From assembly GCA_016748015.1 (NCBI GenBank), contig JAAOMT010000570.1, positions 252,043 through 316,042 on the forward strand: a DNA stretch of 64,000 nucleotides. Direction: 5' to 3'. A program made the translations under genes and the position numbers. Every line of letters begins with the position of its first letter. Position 1 is the first letter of the stretch. This DNA is from Geosiphon pyriformis. Taxonomy: Eukaryota; Glomeromycota; Glomeromycetes; Archaeosporales; Geosiphonaceae. The notes beneath the pieces are model-generated. The model worked only from the letters and a program-made list of their open reading frames with translations, did no database searches and had not been told where the DNA came from. Positions 48,642-59,997 of the stretch are shown in pieces.

Positions 48642-49622
48642 TGTTACCAGATGAAATTAGAAATATTGTTTAGCATGAAATCACCCTTATAAATCTTATC
48701 ATTAATTAGCATATATTATTGTTTCAAATTATCACTTATTATATTAGCAAAATGTCCGAAATTATTATTTAATTAATAATCCAATTTGTACATAACACAA
48801 ATATAACCTAAGTGCAATGATCAATCATGTAATACCCCGAAATATGTAACATTCAAAAGTTCACTGAAATTTGTAGAAATTTGCTGAAATAATTGATAGT
48901 TCACCAAAATATCTAATAGTTCGTAGAAATAACTTGTAATTTGCTGAAATGTATCTTTAGTTCAGCAAAATTGTAGAAAAGAGCAAAGTTCAAGTTCATA
49001 GAATAGTGTTATAACAAGTTGTATAAAAGAAGAGCTTCTCTTTTCGAGAAAATGTATCTTACTTTAGATTTATCACTTAGAACTATTCCTACACACACAA
49101 AAAAAAATAAATATCAAATAAATTGAAAAACCAAATTCTTTAATTATTGTACTTGAAAAATCCCCAAAACCCAACTAACATTTTGAAATTGATTAGCTGC
49201 CAATTTCAGTAAACAATTAGTGATTTCAGGCCTGGATAGAAAACGTTTTCCTTGACAGAATTCTATTTCTTTTATATTTCTTTTATTTATTTATTTTATT
49301 TTCTTATTATAATCATTAGAGTAGCCTATAGATGAGATTCCTGTAGAAGAGTTGACTTTCACAGCAAAGTAACTACACATTTTTAGTGAGCTTCCAGATG
49401 AGCAATTTCTGGGAAAGAGTTAATGTTTACTATAACATAACTACACAAAGCAACTGGCACAGAATTGGCCATTCCACTTATAAGTCCAGCAGTTCAAATT
49501 ATAGGAGATAATTTGAAGATAAATTCAGTTATTGGAGGTTTAACTACTTCTAGAAAACGTGAATTTGCAACCAACAGACAGTTATAACATTCAAGAAAAG
49601 AGACCAAAAACTTTCAGTAATA
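48642..49622 (+). repeat. G4 3' LTR (family C)
   Basis: 981 bp, TGTTACCAGATG to AGTAATA (TAACA with C to T). Confidence 0.94.
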
Positions 49623-51054
49623 TTGAGAACAACTCTATGCTTCCTAGTCCAGCTCTCCATGATTTCATCCACCTTTGATCTTACAGAACCAGATTCCAAA
49701 ATTAGCTCATTGTCCACAACCAAGTGATTCAAAATAACTTTGTAGAAAGAATGCTCCAGAACGCTTCAAATAGTGTAATCTTTGTCTATCTTGAAACTTT
49801 CTATCCTCTTGTTAATTGCCAATTTGATTCGAGATTCCTCCACATGCTTAGATTCTGTTAGTTTAAGCGAGCAATAAAATTTTCTGATCTTTGAAAGAGC
49901 TGACTGAACAGTATCAATAGGGGAGCCAGAGAAAAAGAGAGATCTGATTACAGAAACATTATCATTATCAAAAGAACCCCAGACATCCAACAGTGAAATA
50001 AACTTGTCATAACAGATTGACCAAGAAGCCTTAACCAATCTCGATACCAAAAGTTTCAATTTATGAAATCTGGATGATTCTTTAGTAAAGACACTATTAT
50101 AGTCTTTGAACCACTTTTTTTTGAACACTTCATTAGCCAAAAGAACTATTATCTTGCAAACAACGTCTTATATTGTGTCCAAATCTGAGAATTTCATAGT
50201 GACAGCAAACTCATCTAAGAACATTACAGCATTAGTCGATATGGCATACTTAAAATCAATCCATTTACTCTCATCAGCACTCTTGAGATTGAACTTCCAT
50301 CAGTCCCTATTTGCTTGCTTGCAAAGAGAGTTTAGCTGTGTATCCAAAAGTCTATCCAAACTCACAGATACAGAAACAGATCAATGATCTGTGTTAAAAT
50401 GCTCACTGACTTTTGAAACATTGTAATTCACAATCGCATTGACCAGATTTGGGAAAATAAGCACATAATCAATTGTCTTCATGACACCCTAGAATTTGTC
50501 CAAGTATGCTTCTTCACAGCTGGACTACCAACCAAGAAATTAACTAGCCCCAAATCAAGGCATTTCTTGAAACTTGCACACCTGCGAAAACCATCTTCAT
50601 TAAAATCACCACCGAGAATGACGAAAGAAGATTCATTAACTGTCTTCACAATAAGAGAGTTGATATTACCAGCCTGAGAAAACCAAACTACCAAAGAGGC
50701 GCCAGCATAAAGTTCCAAAATTAACACTGAAAGTTTATTCTTGAAAAGCAACTTGACAGACAGGAGCCAACTAGACACCTTATAGATTCTACTTACATGC
50801 CAAGCCAGAGAAACATCCATGATTATGGCAACTCCAGCACCAAGAAAACCCATATATAAACCAGAAGTAAAAACCCAAACACCATCAAACCTATCTTTGA
50901 CCCATGGCCTACAGCCAGACTTTAATTTTGTTTCCATAACTATCGAGACCAAATTTTCCATTTCTCTATGTCAACAAACAACATTTTCCTGCTTAGCAGG
51001 GACATTAATACCCCGAACATTGCACGTAGCAATTTTCCAAACCAGACCTGTCAT
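49623..51054 (-). pseudogene. LINE-b ORF2, endonuclease and linker
   Basis: APE-type endonuclease that would nick the target. It starts at ATG 51054 with IATCNVRG, then a stop (TGA) before HREMENL where a Trp is expected. METKL holds the catalytic Glu, VILGGDFNEDG holds the DxN pair, and FNTDH then a TGA then SVSV near 50380-50410 is the C-terminal DH motif with another Trp-position stop. The linker before RT is the 49766-50140 stretch. The frame changes between endonuclease and linker. Confidence 0.88.
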
Positions 51055-51061
51055 TGAAAAA

Positions 51062-51909
51062 GATGAGAAATAGGAACTGAACTAGCATTGTCCATTTTAG
51101 CTGAAAGGTTTATAACCGTGACAGAAAAATTTTCAATGTTTTCTCCATTCTCAAGACAATCGAAGAGTCAAAAACAGCTGCTTTCGCAACAGCCCCACCA
51201 CCAGTAACCACATCCGAACTCTCACTCATTACTATATCTGCCTTTTGATTCTGTGATGAAGGAGTCACCAATGGCTAACATCCAGGGCTAAGCTGGGAAA
51301 CTGTTGGCCCAGGTGTGTCCAACCTCTTAGCCAGCTTATCTATGTACTCTGTAAGGCTGGTGAGACTGTGCTCAAGAGCAGCAAACCTATTATCTAACAC
51401 TGAAGACACTTGTGGGGTAGACTTCATCTCCGAAGAGAAGCCATCATTCAACAAAACGTTCCAAATAGAGAGAGGAAAGAAGGAAGACCCACCAACAATC
51501 TTGGCCCATAAGACACCACCAAAAGAGACAGGACAAGCAACAGGCACCGAATGCTTGGCGTAAATGGCCACCAGCCTGCTTTTATCTGTATGTGAAAGAA
51601 CCTAACATGGCAAGCCACTAGAGGAAGATTTCCCATCTGTAACACAGCCCAGAGAGATATGATCCAGTTTTCCACACTTTACACACACAGCAGAACTAAA
51701 ATAAGACCAACAAAGATGAGCACTTTTTAACACAAATGTGGTTCTCATGATGGCATCTAATGATTCAGCTGACTCAAAACAAACAATGGCACATCTGGCC
51801 CAGGTGTATGTAACTGGATGGCAATTAATCATGCATGTTTTTTCACCCACAGAACCAATGAAGTCTCATATGTTGTGAGCATTTGTTCTTATCAGAAGGA
51901 TATAGAGCA
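51062..51909 (-). pseudogene. LINE-b ORF1, C-terminal half with zinc knuckle
   Basis: Continues ORF1 after G5 in frame. A CCHC knuckle CVKCGKLDHISLGC lies near 51640-51680. Downstream is a probable coiled coil (RFAALEHSLTSLTEYIDKLAKRL). One stop follows the knuckle segment and another ends the 51275-51571 stretch. ORF1 proteins bind LINE RNA. Confidence 0.82.
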
Positions 51910-51913
51910 ATGC

Positions 51914-52788
51914 TGTTATGGTTTAAGAATTTAGCAAAAGAATCATAAAAATAATACAAACTATTCAATCATAATATAGTGCAGTAATAATTTTAGAAAG
52001 GTAATAATTAACATAGTAGCAAACACCATTTCACAATAGTGGCAAGCACCAGTTCACAATAGCAGCCAACACCAACTGGTGATAGCAGTAAACACCAGGT
52101 TGAAATATCAAAAAGAAAGTATTACAATGTGTTTTCTCATAGAACTACAAACATGTATATATACAATAGCTTTAATATTAGGAAAAGACAATCAAGTAAT
52201 AAAAATCATAACTTGTCAAGCAATAAATCCAATTTTATCCAACAAACTTCACTTTAAATTATACTTTCAAATTAAATATCCCAAGAAATCTTTAAATCAA
52301 AAAGAAATAAAAAAGAATATTTAAAACTGAATTATCACAATTCAAAGTATTAAGAAACTTACTTGTATTATTTATTGAATAAAACTATCATTTATCAACT
52401 GAATCTCTTGGAAGAATAATTTTTGATCAAGATTATTCATGTTGTTACTAATTGATAAAAGCTTTATTGTAAGAATTAGGAAAAGTGCTAAAAGCCATTA
52501 ACATTCTGTGTTTCTAGATTAGAGAAACACATCAGACAATTGCAAGGATAGCCTCAGAGAAGACTCCAGACAGTGGATAGATTTCAGTTCAGCCTCTGAG
52601 AAGGAGTACATAAATACACACAACAATCAGGAATTGAAGAATAACTTACATCGCAACATTAAAAAAAAAGCCTTCAGTATAACAGTAACATTATCACACA
52701 AATAGAATTGAGGAACTCACGAAAGACTAATTGCAATTAAAACGGGATATTGGCAATTAAATATAACAAGAAAAACCATCCTGTAATA
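51914..52788 (+). repeat. G5 5' LTR (family D)
   Basis: 875 bp, TGTTATGGTTTAAG to TGTAATA (TAACA with C to T). Confidence 0.93.
52015..52162 (+). promoter_or_regulatory. Family D LTR promoter: four 23-bp repeats plus TATA box
   Basis: Four exact-length 23-bp units (52015-52106), beginning AGTAGCAAACACCA or AGCAGCCAACACCA, lie about 48 bp upstream of TATATATA (52155-52162). The right LTR has the same four units at 60631-60722. Regulatory role inferred. Confidence 0.6.
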
Positions 52789-52790
52789 TT

Positions 52791-52807
52791 TGGTGAACTC
52801 TACAAGG
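52791..52807 (+). other. G5 primer binding site
   Basis: TGGTGAACTCTACAAGG two bases after the LTR. tRNA not identified. Confidence 0.6.
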
Positions 52808-52870
52808 AAAAAAAATCAAAAAAGAAATAATAATTAACAATAATTCATTGCTAAAAAGGAAGAGACAAAA

Positions 52871-53848
52871 GTGGCAACAAAAACCCCTAACCTTACTGTT
52901 CTTGAATTTTGCCATGCTATTTACACACAAAATCAAAGTGATCTTGGATTACCAGAAGAATGTTGTCTAGTAGAATCTGCTCTCATTTATTATATTAACG
53001 CCAGAATAAATTATCATATAGAAAAGGAAGAAAAACCACATAACACAAAACTTGGATTGTATAGAGAATTATCACAATACACTACAAAAAAAGTAGCAGT
53101 AATAGCCACAACTATTGTCAAAATCCATCGAGAAATTGAGCAATACGCCAACAAAAATTTTTCAATATCCACAGAAAACACTAGGGAATGCACCAACAAA
53201 ACCAAAGAAAATTCAAAAACTAATCAGGAAAGTAACCAGCAAAAACTAGAAACACCTGCTCAAACACCAAAGAAAACTGTCACTCAATCAATAAAAAAAC
53301 AATGTATTTATTCACCAGAAGATAAATCATACCATTTTTCACCAGAAAATAAGATACAAATTCCATTAGGAGCTGTATTATCATCAACATCAACTCCACA
53401 AATGCCAAGAACTCCTAGTTATACTGATAAAATTAAACAATGTAACTGGGAAGACATACCAATTACAGGAGGATATTTATCACTATTCCAAAACTCTCTT
53501 TTTCAGCCAAAATTTGGAACGGGGTTTGAAAACTGTGAAGAGGAGTCTGAATTGGAATCCGAAAAAGAAACCAGCAAAAAAACAATCACAAGACTGGTCA
53601 CTGGAACAAGCAGCCAGTTCAGAAACCAAGAAACTTGTGATCAAAATAAAGAACCAAATATTAAGAAAGCCACCTTTAGGAATGCTCAAGGAAATATCAT
53701 CCCACCTCCTCTTAGACCAATAAGCCCACCAGCAGAAAACAGTAACGAAATGGTCACACCATACATTGCAAGACTAACAGATTTCTCAAAAGAGGAAGAA
53801 GAAACAGATGTACACACATGGCTTAGAGAAGCACAAAAAGCCATCTAA
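52871..53848 (+). CDS. G5 gag N-terminal domain and linker, no ATG start
   Basis: Open stretch of 325 codons starting at GTG in AAAAGTGGCA. No Met codon precedes roughly residue 175, and upstream in frame there is a stop but no ATG. The conserved front matches G1 and G4 (FCHAIYTQNQSDLGLP...LYRELSQYTTKK). A Lys/Thr/Gln-rich linker and an acidic stretch follow, then the beginning of the capsid-like domain (IARLTDFSKEEEETDVHTWL). A frame change near 53865 separates it from the rest. Confidence 0.78.
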   Translation: MATKTPNLTVLEFCHAIYTQNQSDLGLPEECCLVESALIYYINARINYHIEKEEKPHNTKLGLYRELSQYTTKKVAVIATTIVKIHREIEQYANKNFSISTENTRECTNKTKENSKTNQESNQQKLETPAQTPKKTVTQSIKKQCIYSPEDKSYHFSPENKIQIPLGAVLSSTSTPQMPRTPSYTDKIKQCNWEDIPITGGYLSLFQNSLFQPKFGTGFENCEEESELESEKETSKKTITRLVTGTSSQFRNQETCDQNKEPNIKKATFRNAQGNIIPPPLRPISPPAENSNEMVTPYIARLTDFSKEEEETDVHTWLREAQKAI

Positions 53849-54540
53849 ACAAATAACTGGAATGACCAGAGCAATTCAAACATTACCTTTCTTCCTGAAA
53901 GACACAGCCGACTCATGGTATCAAAGTCTGGAAACAAAACCCATGAGCTTCGCCAAATTTAAAAATGCACTTCTGGAGTATTTTAGTGACCCAAACACCA
54001 TAATCCAACTACAGAACAAATTCAATACTATCAAGCAAAATACTGATGAAACTGTCACCCAATACCTTGCTCGATTCAATCAAATTTGCTGTCAAATTGA
54101 AGCGATTGAACAAGGATACTACACTGATTCTCAGGTTTTAAATCAGTTTATTAGAGGATTAAAAAGCAGCATTTTAGGAAGAGTACACTCTGTCCACCCT
54201 AATTCCTTACCAGAAACCATTACACTTGCCAGAGCCCTTGAATCGGCTAAGAAAGAACCTAACCATAGTCAAATAGTTAACATGATAATAGAGGAAAATA
54301 AGACAGAAACATTAAAAAAAAGAGTAATGCAATTAGGGGAGAAACTCTCTAAGAAAATAGAAAGTTACTTAATCCTGGATCCGAGAAAAAATACATACCA
54401 ACCACCCCAAAGACGCAGCCAGAAAGTCAGTAACAGTCAAAATAATCACTTGTTGCACCAGAAATTCAGAACAAAAATGCACATCTGCCATTTTTGCTAA
54501 CGTGTAGGACATTTGATTAGTTAATGTCGAATGCGAATGA
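53849..54540 (+). pseudogene. G5 gag, capsid-like domain and broken zinc knuckle
   Basis: AIQTLPFFLKDTADSWYQSL, FAKFKNALLEYFSDPN and ETVTQYLARFNQICCQI are the capsid-like core. A Lys-rich region leads to the knuckle CHFC...RVGH...C (54484-54525), which carries two TAA stops inside the CX2CX4HX4C pattern. Same frame as the protease. Confidence 0.88.
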
Positions 54541-54779
54541 TGCAGAAAGCATGCGAAAATAATTACTATGCGCCACCCCAAATGTCCAGAAACCAGTACA
54601 TGCCAATACCATGCCAATATCTCACCACGTATCAAAATCAAGGAACTTATTAGCAACAGCCCATGATAACCAACCCATATTGGCATCTCGAGGCCCAAAA
54701 TCAGCCCATGTGGAACCAAAACATGTTGGTCCAGAGGAATCCAAACCATGCTGGAACCAATTAGCAAACCAATCTAAAC

Positions 54780-55404
54780 TACCAAAATTATCAACAAACT
54801 TACTTTAATATACTGGAAAATCCAATCATCAGAAACAATGATGGTAGAAACATAAACAGAACCAAAAATTTCTTCAACAAATTAAGCCAGACAATACCAC
54901 CAGCAGTTGCCACCGAAGATAGCAGCCTCGCAGCTATTTTTCCTTTTGAATTAGAGAAAAATGAGGCTATATTCAATGGAGCAGCATTGGACGAAAAACA
55001 CCCAATTACTACTATGTATATGGAAGCCACTCTAAACAATACCCCAATCAAACTTATCTTAGACAGTGGATCCGCTGGAAGCATTATAACGCTTTAACTA
55101 GTAAACCAACTGGGTTTCAAAGTTGATTGTGCTGCAATGTCCCAAATCATAACAGCCAATGGAAGTACAAAGCTGCCTCATGGCAAAATCAACTCATTCC
55201 CTTTCAAAATTAACAGCATAGTAATACCTACAAAAGTATTAGTAATGGATACTACACAATATCAAGTGTTAGTAGGAAATGACTGGCTAACAAAAGCCAA
55301 CGCCACTTTAAACTGGACCACCCAAGAGCTTCTAATCAATTATAATGGCCACCAGGCCAAAATTCCAGCCATCTGTGGCCACTTTCAAAAACCCAGTGTC
55401 AACT
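54780..55404 (+). pseudogene. G5 aspartic protease
   Basis: LILDSGSAGSIIT with an intact catalytic Asp (55062-55064), then a TAA, then VLVMDTTQYQVLVGNDWL and NWTTQELL. In frame with gag, so gag-pro would be one polyprotein. Confidence 0.9.
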
Positions 55405-56193
55405 AAAAACCTACCTTCAAATTTGAAGAAAATCCAGCACTACCAGCCATTGAAACCTATCAGCTCTCTTGGGCTGATGACCAAAGAACAGGACTACCAC
55501 ATACCAACGTGGATTAGCAAAGAAAGATCTGAATGGAACCAGGTAAGTTCACAAAGAAACCACCAGCAATGCAGACCAAAGCTAGAATGCTTAGTTTGCA
55601 AGATCAAACTCTCATCTATAACTGCGTGCAGTGCACCGGATGAAGACCCAAGAAACTCCACCCACTACTATTGTAACTGTTGTAACAAAGAAAAATACAG
55701 TTACCCAGAAAGACACAGAAAATGGGATAAAAAACCATGCCTCGCTTGTGGAGAACCATTACCAAGAAAGTGCGACTGAAACAACATACTAGGCAGAGGA
55801 AGAATGTGTGATGCAACTTGCCAATACATGATCCTCATCTATGACTGGGTAAAAGGAGGAATGCCGTTTGAAGCAGTGTTAAAAAGACTGCAGCACTATT
55901 CACATGACAAGGATGAATTGTACAATACCACACAAACCAAAGTAAGAGGAAGAACCGCCGAAAAAATATGACATTGGAAAGAGTCAGCCGAAGTAGCCAA
56001 CAAAGTTGCTAGCTACAACATGTTTGACCCAGTGGATGAATTCCAGAACTACTACCAACAACTATGCCCCACTCAACAAGAGCAAGAACAATACCTCGCC
56101 CAAATTAACACTTACCTCTGCAAAAACTGTCTTATCCCGTGCTAAAATCAGTGCTGTGAAGAGTGTCAAGATGAAAGGGACTTAGAAAAAAAA
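55405..56193 (+). pseudogene. G5 Cys-rich region
   Basis: Best-preserved copy of the region between protease and dUTPase: CLVCKIKLSSITAC, YYCNCC, CLACGEPLPRKC, GRMCDATCQYMILIYDW, a helical stretch, and CKNCLIPC...CCEEC next to the dUTPase. The metal-binding role is inferred from paired cysteines. The conserved QYMILI block suggests a folded domain beyond zinc fingers. Confidence 0.72.
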
Positions 56194-56697
56194 ATGGAAA
56201 TTGAGAATCAGCAGTCTCAAAATCAATCAATAAATCAACAAGACTTACCTGACAGTCCCAAGTCAGAAAAATTTGTAGCCTATACCAACTTAGAACAGGT
56301 GACTGACATCCAATACTTTGACAATGGGCACTTAAAAATAATACCCAAAAGAGTCCATCCAACCAACACCGAATTTGATCTACATTATCTGGAAGACCAA
56401 TCCACAACGTTACCACCCAGAAGCATCACCAAAATCAATCTAAAAATAGTGGTTGAAATTCCGCCAGGAATAATGGTTCAAATAGTGTCACGATCAAGCC
56501 TTATGAAAAAAAAAATAAGTGTTCAAAAAGGAGTAATTGACTCCAGATACACTGGAAATTTGTTGATTTTGCTACAGAACAATTCAGAAAAGCCTTATAC
56601 CATTGAATCTAATGAAAAGATTGCACAAGCAATTTTCCTACCATTGGTAAAAATTGGGAAATTCGTGTCAGTGGAAAATTGTGAGGAATTATCATAA
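56194..56697 (+). pseudogene. G5 dUTPase
   Basis: Motifs: NTEFDLHY (1, degraded), VSRSSLMKKK (2), KGVIDSRYTGN (3, intact) and NEKIAQAIFLPL (4). A TAA follows EELS, and the Gly-rich motif GTFGFGL (5, changed) lies in the next stretch. Confidence 0.88.
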
Positions 56698-57266
56698 ACA
56701 ATGAGAGGAACTTTTGGTTTCGGATTGACAAGAAAAGGAATTGAAGTGAATTTTGCTAAAACAATAGAGAAAAAAGGCAAAGTAATTAAAACTGAGTGGT
56801 TCATCACATTCCTACCATATGGAAAATCAGAAATAAGAATAAAAAGGACAATTAAAGAAAAAGATTTAATATTTGAGCTCTATCCAGAAACTTGTTAACA
56901 GTTTCTCATAGGACTTACTAACCTTTTTATTTCAGCTGATAAAGCTCAATGGATAAAAATTCCTATTGCAAACACCACAGAAGAACCCATCTATATTCTG
57001 GAAGATACTATTATTGGATACCTCAGAACGAAGCTAGAAAATGCATTAACACCACAAGAAATTCTAAATTTCCCAGAAATCACTCTCTACTGTAAACTTA
57101 CTTCAATAAATTGGCAACAACCATTGGAATGCTATCAATTTATGACAGAAAATTGACCAAATTAAACATTAGAACAATGGATTCTGACCAACAGTGACAA
57201 TTAAAAGCATTAATTTTAAAATACTCTAATATATTTTCATGAAATAACAAATTTGGAAGAACCAAC
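56698..57266 (+). pseudogene. G5 pre-RT linker
   Basis: Contains the open stretch 56701-56898 and a pol spacer pattern (IPIANTTEEPIYILEDTIIG), with several stops. No catalytic motif. Confidence 0.65.
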
Positions 57267-58103
57267 TTGGTTCAACACCAAATCTCTACTGGAGATGCCA
57301 GACCTGAAAAACAATGTGCTTACTGTGTTCCACCAATAGAGCATAATTTTATCAGAGAAGAAGTTCAAAGCATATTGGAAAAAAGAATAATACAATCATC
57401 AATGAGCTCATGGTCCTCACCAGTTGTTTTAGTAAAGAAAAAAAACAGAAAAATTAGATTTTGTGTCGACTATTGCAAATTAAACAGCAAAACAACCAAA
57501 GACTCATTCCCAATACCATTAATTGATAAAATCTTCGACATTTTTGGAAGAGCAAAATGGTTTTCTACACTAAACTTGACCAGTGAATATTGGCAAGTGG
57601 AAATGAACCCAAAGAACAGGCATAAAACAGCATTCACAACACAAAATAACAATTATGAGTTCAATGTAATGCCATTTGAATTAACAAATGCTCCTGCAAC
57701 ATTCCAAAGACTAATAGACATAATTTACTCTGGAATCCTGTGGCAATCTATTGTTGTCTACTTGGATAATACAAATGTTTTCTCATCAAAATTCACAGAT
57801 CATCTCCAACATTTACAACAAGTTTTTGAGAGATTGAGACATGCTGGACTTAAGCTAAATCTAAAAAAATGTTTCTTTGGAAAAAATGAGCTAGCATTTT
57901 TAGAACATGTAGTTGGAAAAGATGGAATAAAACCAGATCCATCAAAAATAGACAAAGTGAAAAATTTTCCAGTATCTCGAAACGTTTCAAAAGTTAGAAG
58001 CTTTTTAGGACTCACATCTTACTATGGCTGCTTTGTAAAAAACTTTTCAAATATCGCCAAACCTCTTAATTACTTACTATCCAAAAATGTGAAATTTGAA
58101 TAG
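57267..58103 (+). CDS. G5 reverse transcriptase
   Basis: 278 codons without a stop, the best RT in the window. Blocks IREEVQSILEKRII, SSWSSPVVLVKKKNRKIRF, CVDYCKLNS, FSTLNLTSEYWQV (the first catalytic Asp is Asn), FNVMPFELTNAPATFQR and palm YLDNTNVFS with the second Asp as Asn. Thumb LAFLEHVVGKDGI and SFLGLTSYYGCF follow. Two catalytic Asp changed, so inactive as written. The start is the first possible codon after a stop. Confidence 0.9.
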   Translation: MVQHQISTGDARPEKQCAYCVPPIEHNFIREEVQSILEKRIIQSSMSSWSSPVVLVKKKNRKIRFCVDYCKLNSKTTKDSFPIPLIDKIFDIFGRAKWFSTLNLTSEYWQVEMNPKNRHKTAFTTQNNNYEFNVMPFELTNAPATFQRLIDIIYSGILWQSIVVYLDNTNVFSSKFTDHLQHLQQVFERLRHAGLKLNLKKCFFGKNELAFLEHVVGKDGIKPDPSKIDKVKNFPVSRNVSKVRSFLGLTSYYGCFVKNFSNIAKPLNYLLSKNVKFE

Positions 58104-58565
58104 ACTGAAGCACAACAAAAAACTTTTGAGTACCTTAGACAAAAGCTCATTGAATCACCAATAATGATCTATCTGAATTTCAACAAGAAATTCATTTTGG
58201 CCACAGATGTCTCTGGAACTGAACTTGGAGTCATTCTGTCACAAAAAGATGATAATAGAAGAGAACGTGTAATTGCTTATGTCAGCAGAAGTCTCAATAC
58301 AGCAGAACAAAACTATGCAGCACATGAACTTGAATGCTTAGCAGTAGTCTGGAGTTGTGTTCACTTTAACACATATTTACGGTACCAATCCTTTAAGATT
58401 ACCACAGATTATAGAGGTCTGGTCTGGTTAAATAACAAGAAAGTGCTAAAAAAAAAATATGTCAGATGGTCACAAATGTTAGCACCATATGATTATATTA
58501 TTAAATACAAAGAAGATACCAAAAATGCTAATGCTAACTTTTTGTCAAGAATGAAACACACATAA
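58104..58565 (+). pseudogene. G5 RNase H
   Basis: FILATDVSGTELGVIL (Asp), VIAYVSRSLNTAEQNYAA, HELECLAVVW (Glu), ITTDYRGLVWL (Asp) and NANANFLSR, where the final Asp is Asn. Confidence 0.88.
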
Positions 58566-58599
58566 AAATCACCAACCCACCTGTCACAACAACAATGAA

Positions 58600-59064
58600 C
58601 AACCACCTTTACAAAAATCTTAGCCAATACTTGGAAACACTACAAATAGATAAAGAAATACCAGTAAAAGAGTTAATTAAGCTCCAAAAATTAGCAAAAC
58701 ACTATTTCATCCAAAATTACATACTTTATTACCGGAATTGACAAAATCCAGATAATCCATTAAGAGTTATAACCATGAATGAAAAAGAAACTATCTTATT
58801 TAACATGCACTCAGATATTTATTCAGGCCACTTTGGAAAAACAGCAACCATCCAATGTGCAACTAGCCATTACTATTGGCCAAAAATGAGTTCAGACATA
58901 ATCCAATACATAAAAAATTGTGACCCATGCCAACGAAGAGAAGGAGCAAAAACAACAGAATTATTAAGACCAATAAAAGTTGGACAGCCATTTGACAGAA
59001 TTGGAATTGATTTAGTTGGACCCTTACCAATAACAACAAAAAACAACTGTTATATTGCAGTAAC
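58600..59064 (+). pseudogene. G5 integrase, 5' part up to the gap
   Basis: Zinc finger (HSDIYSGHFGK, CDPCQRRE) and first core Asp in RIGIDLVGPLPIT. The rest of the core and the C-terminus fall in the N gap. Confidence 0.88.
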
Positions 59065-59997
59065 NNNNNNNNNNNNNNNNNNNNNNNNNNNNNNNNNNNN
59101 NNNNNNNNNNNNNNNNNNNNNNNNNNNNNNNNNNNNNNNNNNNNNNNNNNNNNNNNNNNNNNNNNNNNNNNNNNNNNNNNNNNNNNNNNNNNNNNNNNNN
59201 NNNNNNNNNNNNNNNNNNNNNNNNNNNNNNNNNNNNNNNNNNNNNNNNNNNNNNNNNNNNNNNNNNNNNNNNNNNNNNNNNNNNNNNNNNNNNNNNNNNN
59301 NNNNNNNNNNNNNNNNNNNNNNNNNNNNNNNNNNNNNNNNNNNNNNNNNNNNNNNNNNNNNNNNNNNNNNNNNNNNNNNNNNNNNNNNNNNNNNNNNNNN
59401 NNNNNNNNNNNNNNNNNNNNNNNNNNNNNNNNNNNNNNNNNNNNNNNNNNNNNNNNNNNNNNNNNNNNNNNNNNNNNNNNNNNNNNNNNNNNNNNNNNNN
59501 NNNNNNNNNNNNNNNNNNNNNNNNNNNNNNNNNNNNNNNNNNNNNNNNNNNNNNNNNNNNNNNNNNNNNNNNNNNNNNNNNNNNNNNNNNNNNNNNNNNN
59601 NNNNNNNNNNNNNNNNNNNNNNNNNNNNNNNNNNNNNNNNNNNNNNNNNNNNNNNNNNNNNNNNNNNNNNNNNNNNNNNNNNNNNNNNNNNNNNNNNNNN
59701 NNNNNNNNNNNNNNNNNNNNNNNNNNNNNNNNNNNNNNNNNNNNNNNNNNNNNNNNNNNNNNNNNNNNNNNNNNNNNNNNNNNNNNNNNNNNNNNNNNNN
59801 NNNNNNNNNNNNNNNNNNNNNNNNNNNNNNNNNNNNNNNNNNNNNNNNNNNNNNNNNNNNNNNNNNNNNNNNNNNNNNNNNNNNNNNNNNNNNNNNNNNN
59901 NNNNNNNNNNNNNNNNNNNNNNNNNNNNNNNNNNNNNNNNNNNNNNNNNNNNNNNNNNNNNNNNNNNNNNNNNNNNNNNNNNNNNNNNNNNNNNNNN
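59065..59997. other. Assembly gap (933 N)
   Basis: Hides most of the integrase core and C-terminus and perhaps the start of ORF3. From the integrase core to ORF3, spacing is about 1.1 kb here and 1.24 kb in G1, so the gap length is roughly right. Confidence 0.9.

Larger units (their letters stand above)
48094..48673 (+). pseudogene. G4 ORF3, extra ORF after integrase
   Basis: Matches the intact G6 ORF3 from its start (SQKLMLALKT) to its end (ENVLQNPILQPLKIQYIEKL). Two early stops (48106, 48118) are present. A 20-N gap at 48201 replaces about 54 codons by comparison with G6. The reading frame runs through the polypurine tract and about 10 codons into the 3' LTR. No known domain. Confidence 0.72.
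39912..49622 (+). mobile_element. G4: Ty3/gypsy element with dUTPase, LTR family C
   Basis: Two LTRs of identical length (981 bp) flank a complete internal region. Gag through RNase H lies in one frame interrupted by stops only; integrase is shifted, and ORF3 returns to the first frame. Flanks are TCAA (39908-39911) and TTGA (49623-49626). They differ by two transitions, yet removal of the element and 4 bp restores the LINE-b frame exactly. A 20-N gap lies inside ORF3. Confidence 0.94.

Noticed and set aside
40894-48673. Alternative genetic code with TGA read as Trp, as in Mollicutes-like endobacteria of such fungi
   Set aside because: TAA and TAG also interrupt the same frames, TGG is used in the same proteins, and LTR elements and LINEs are eukaryotic.
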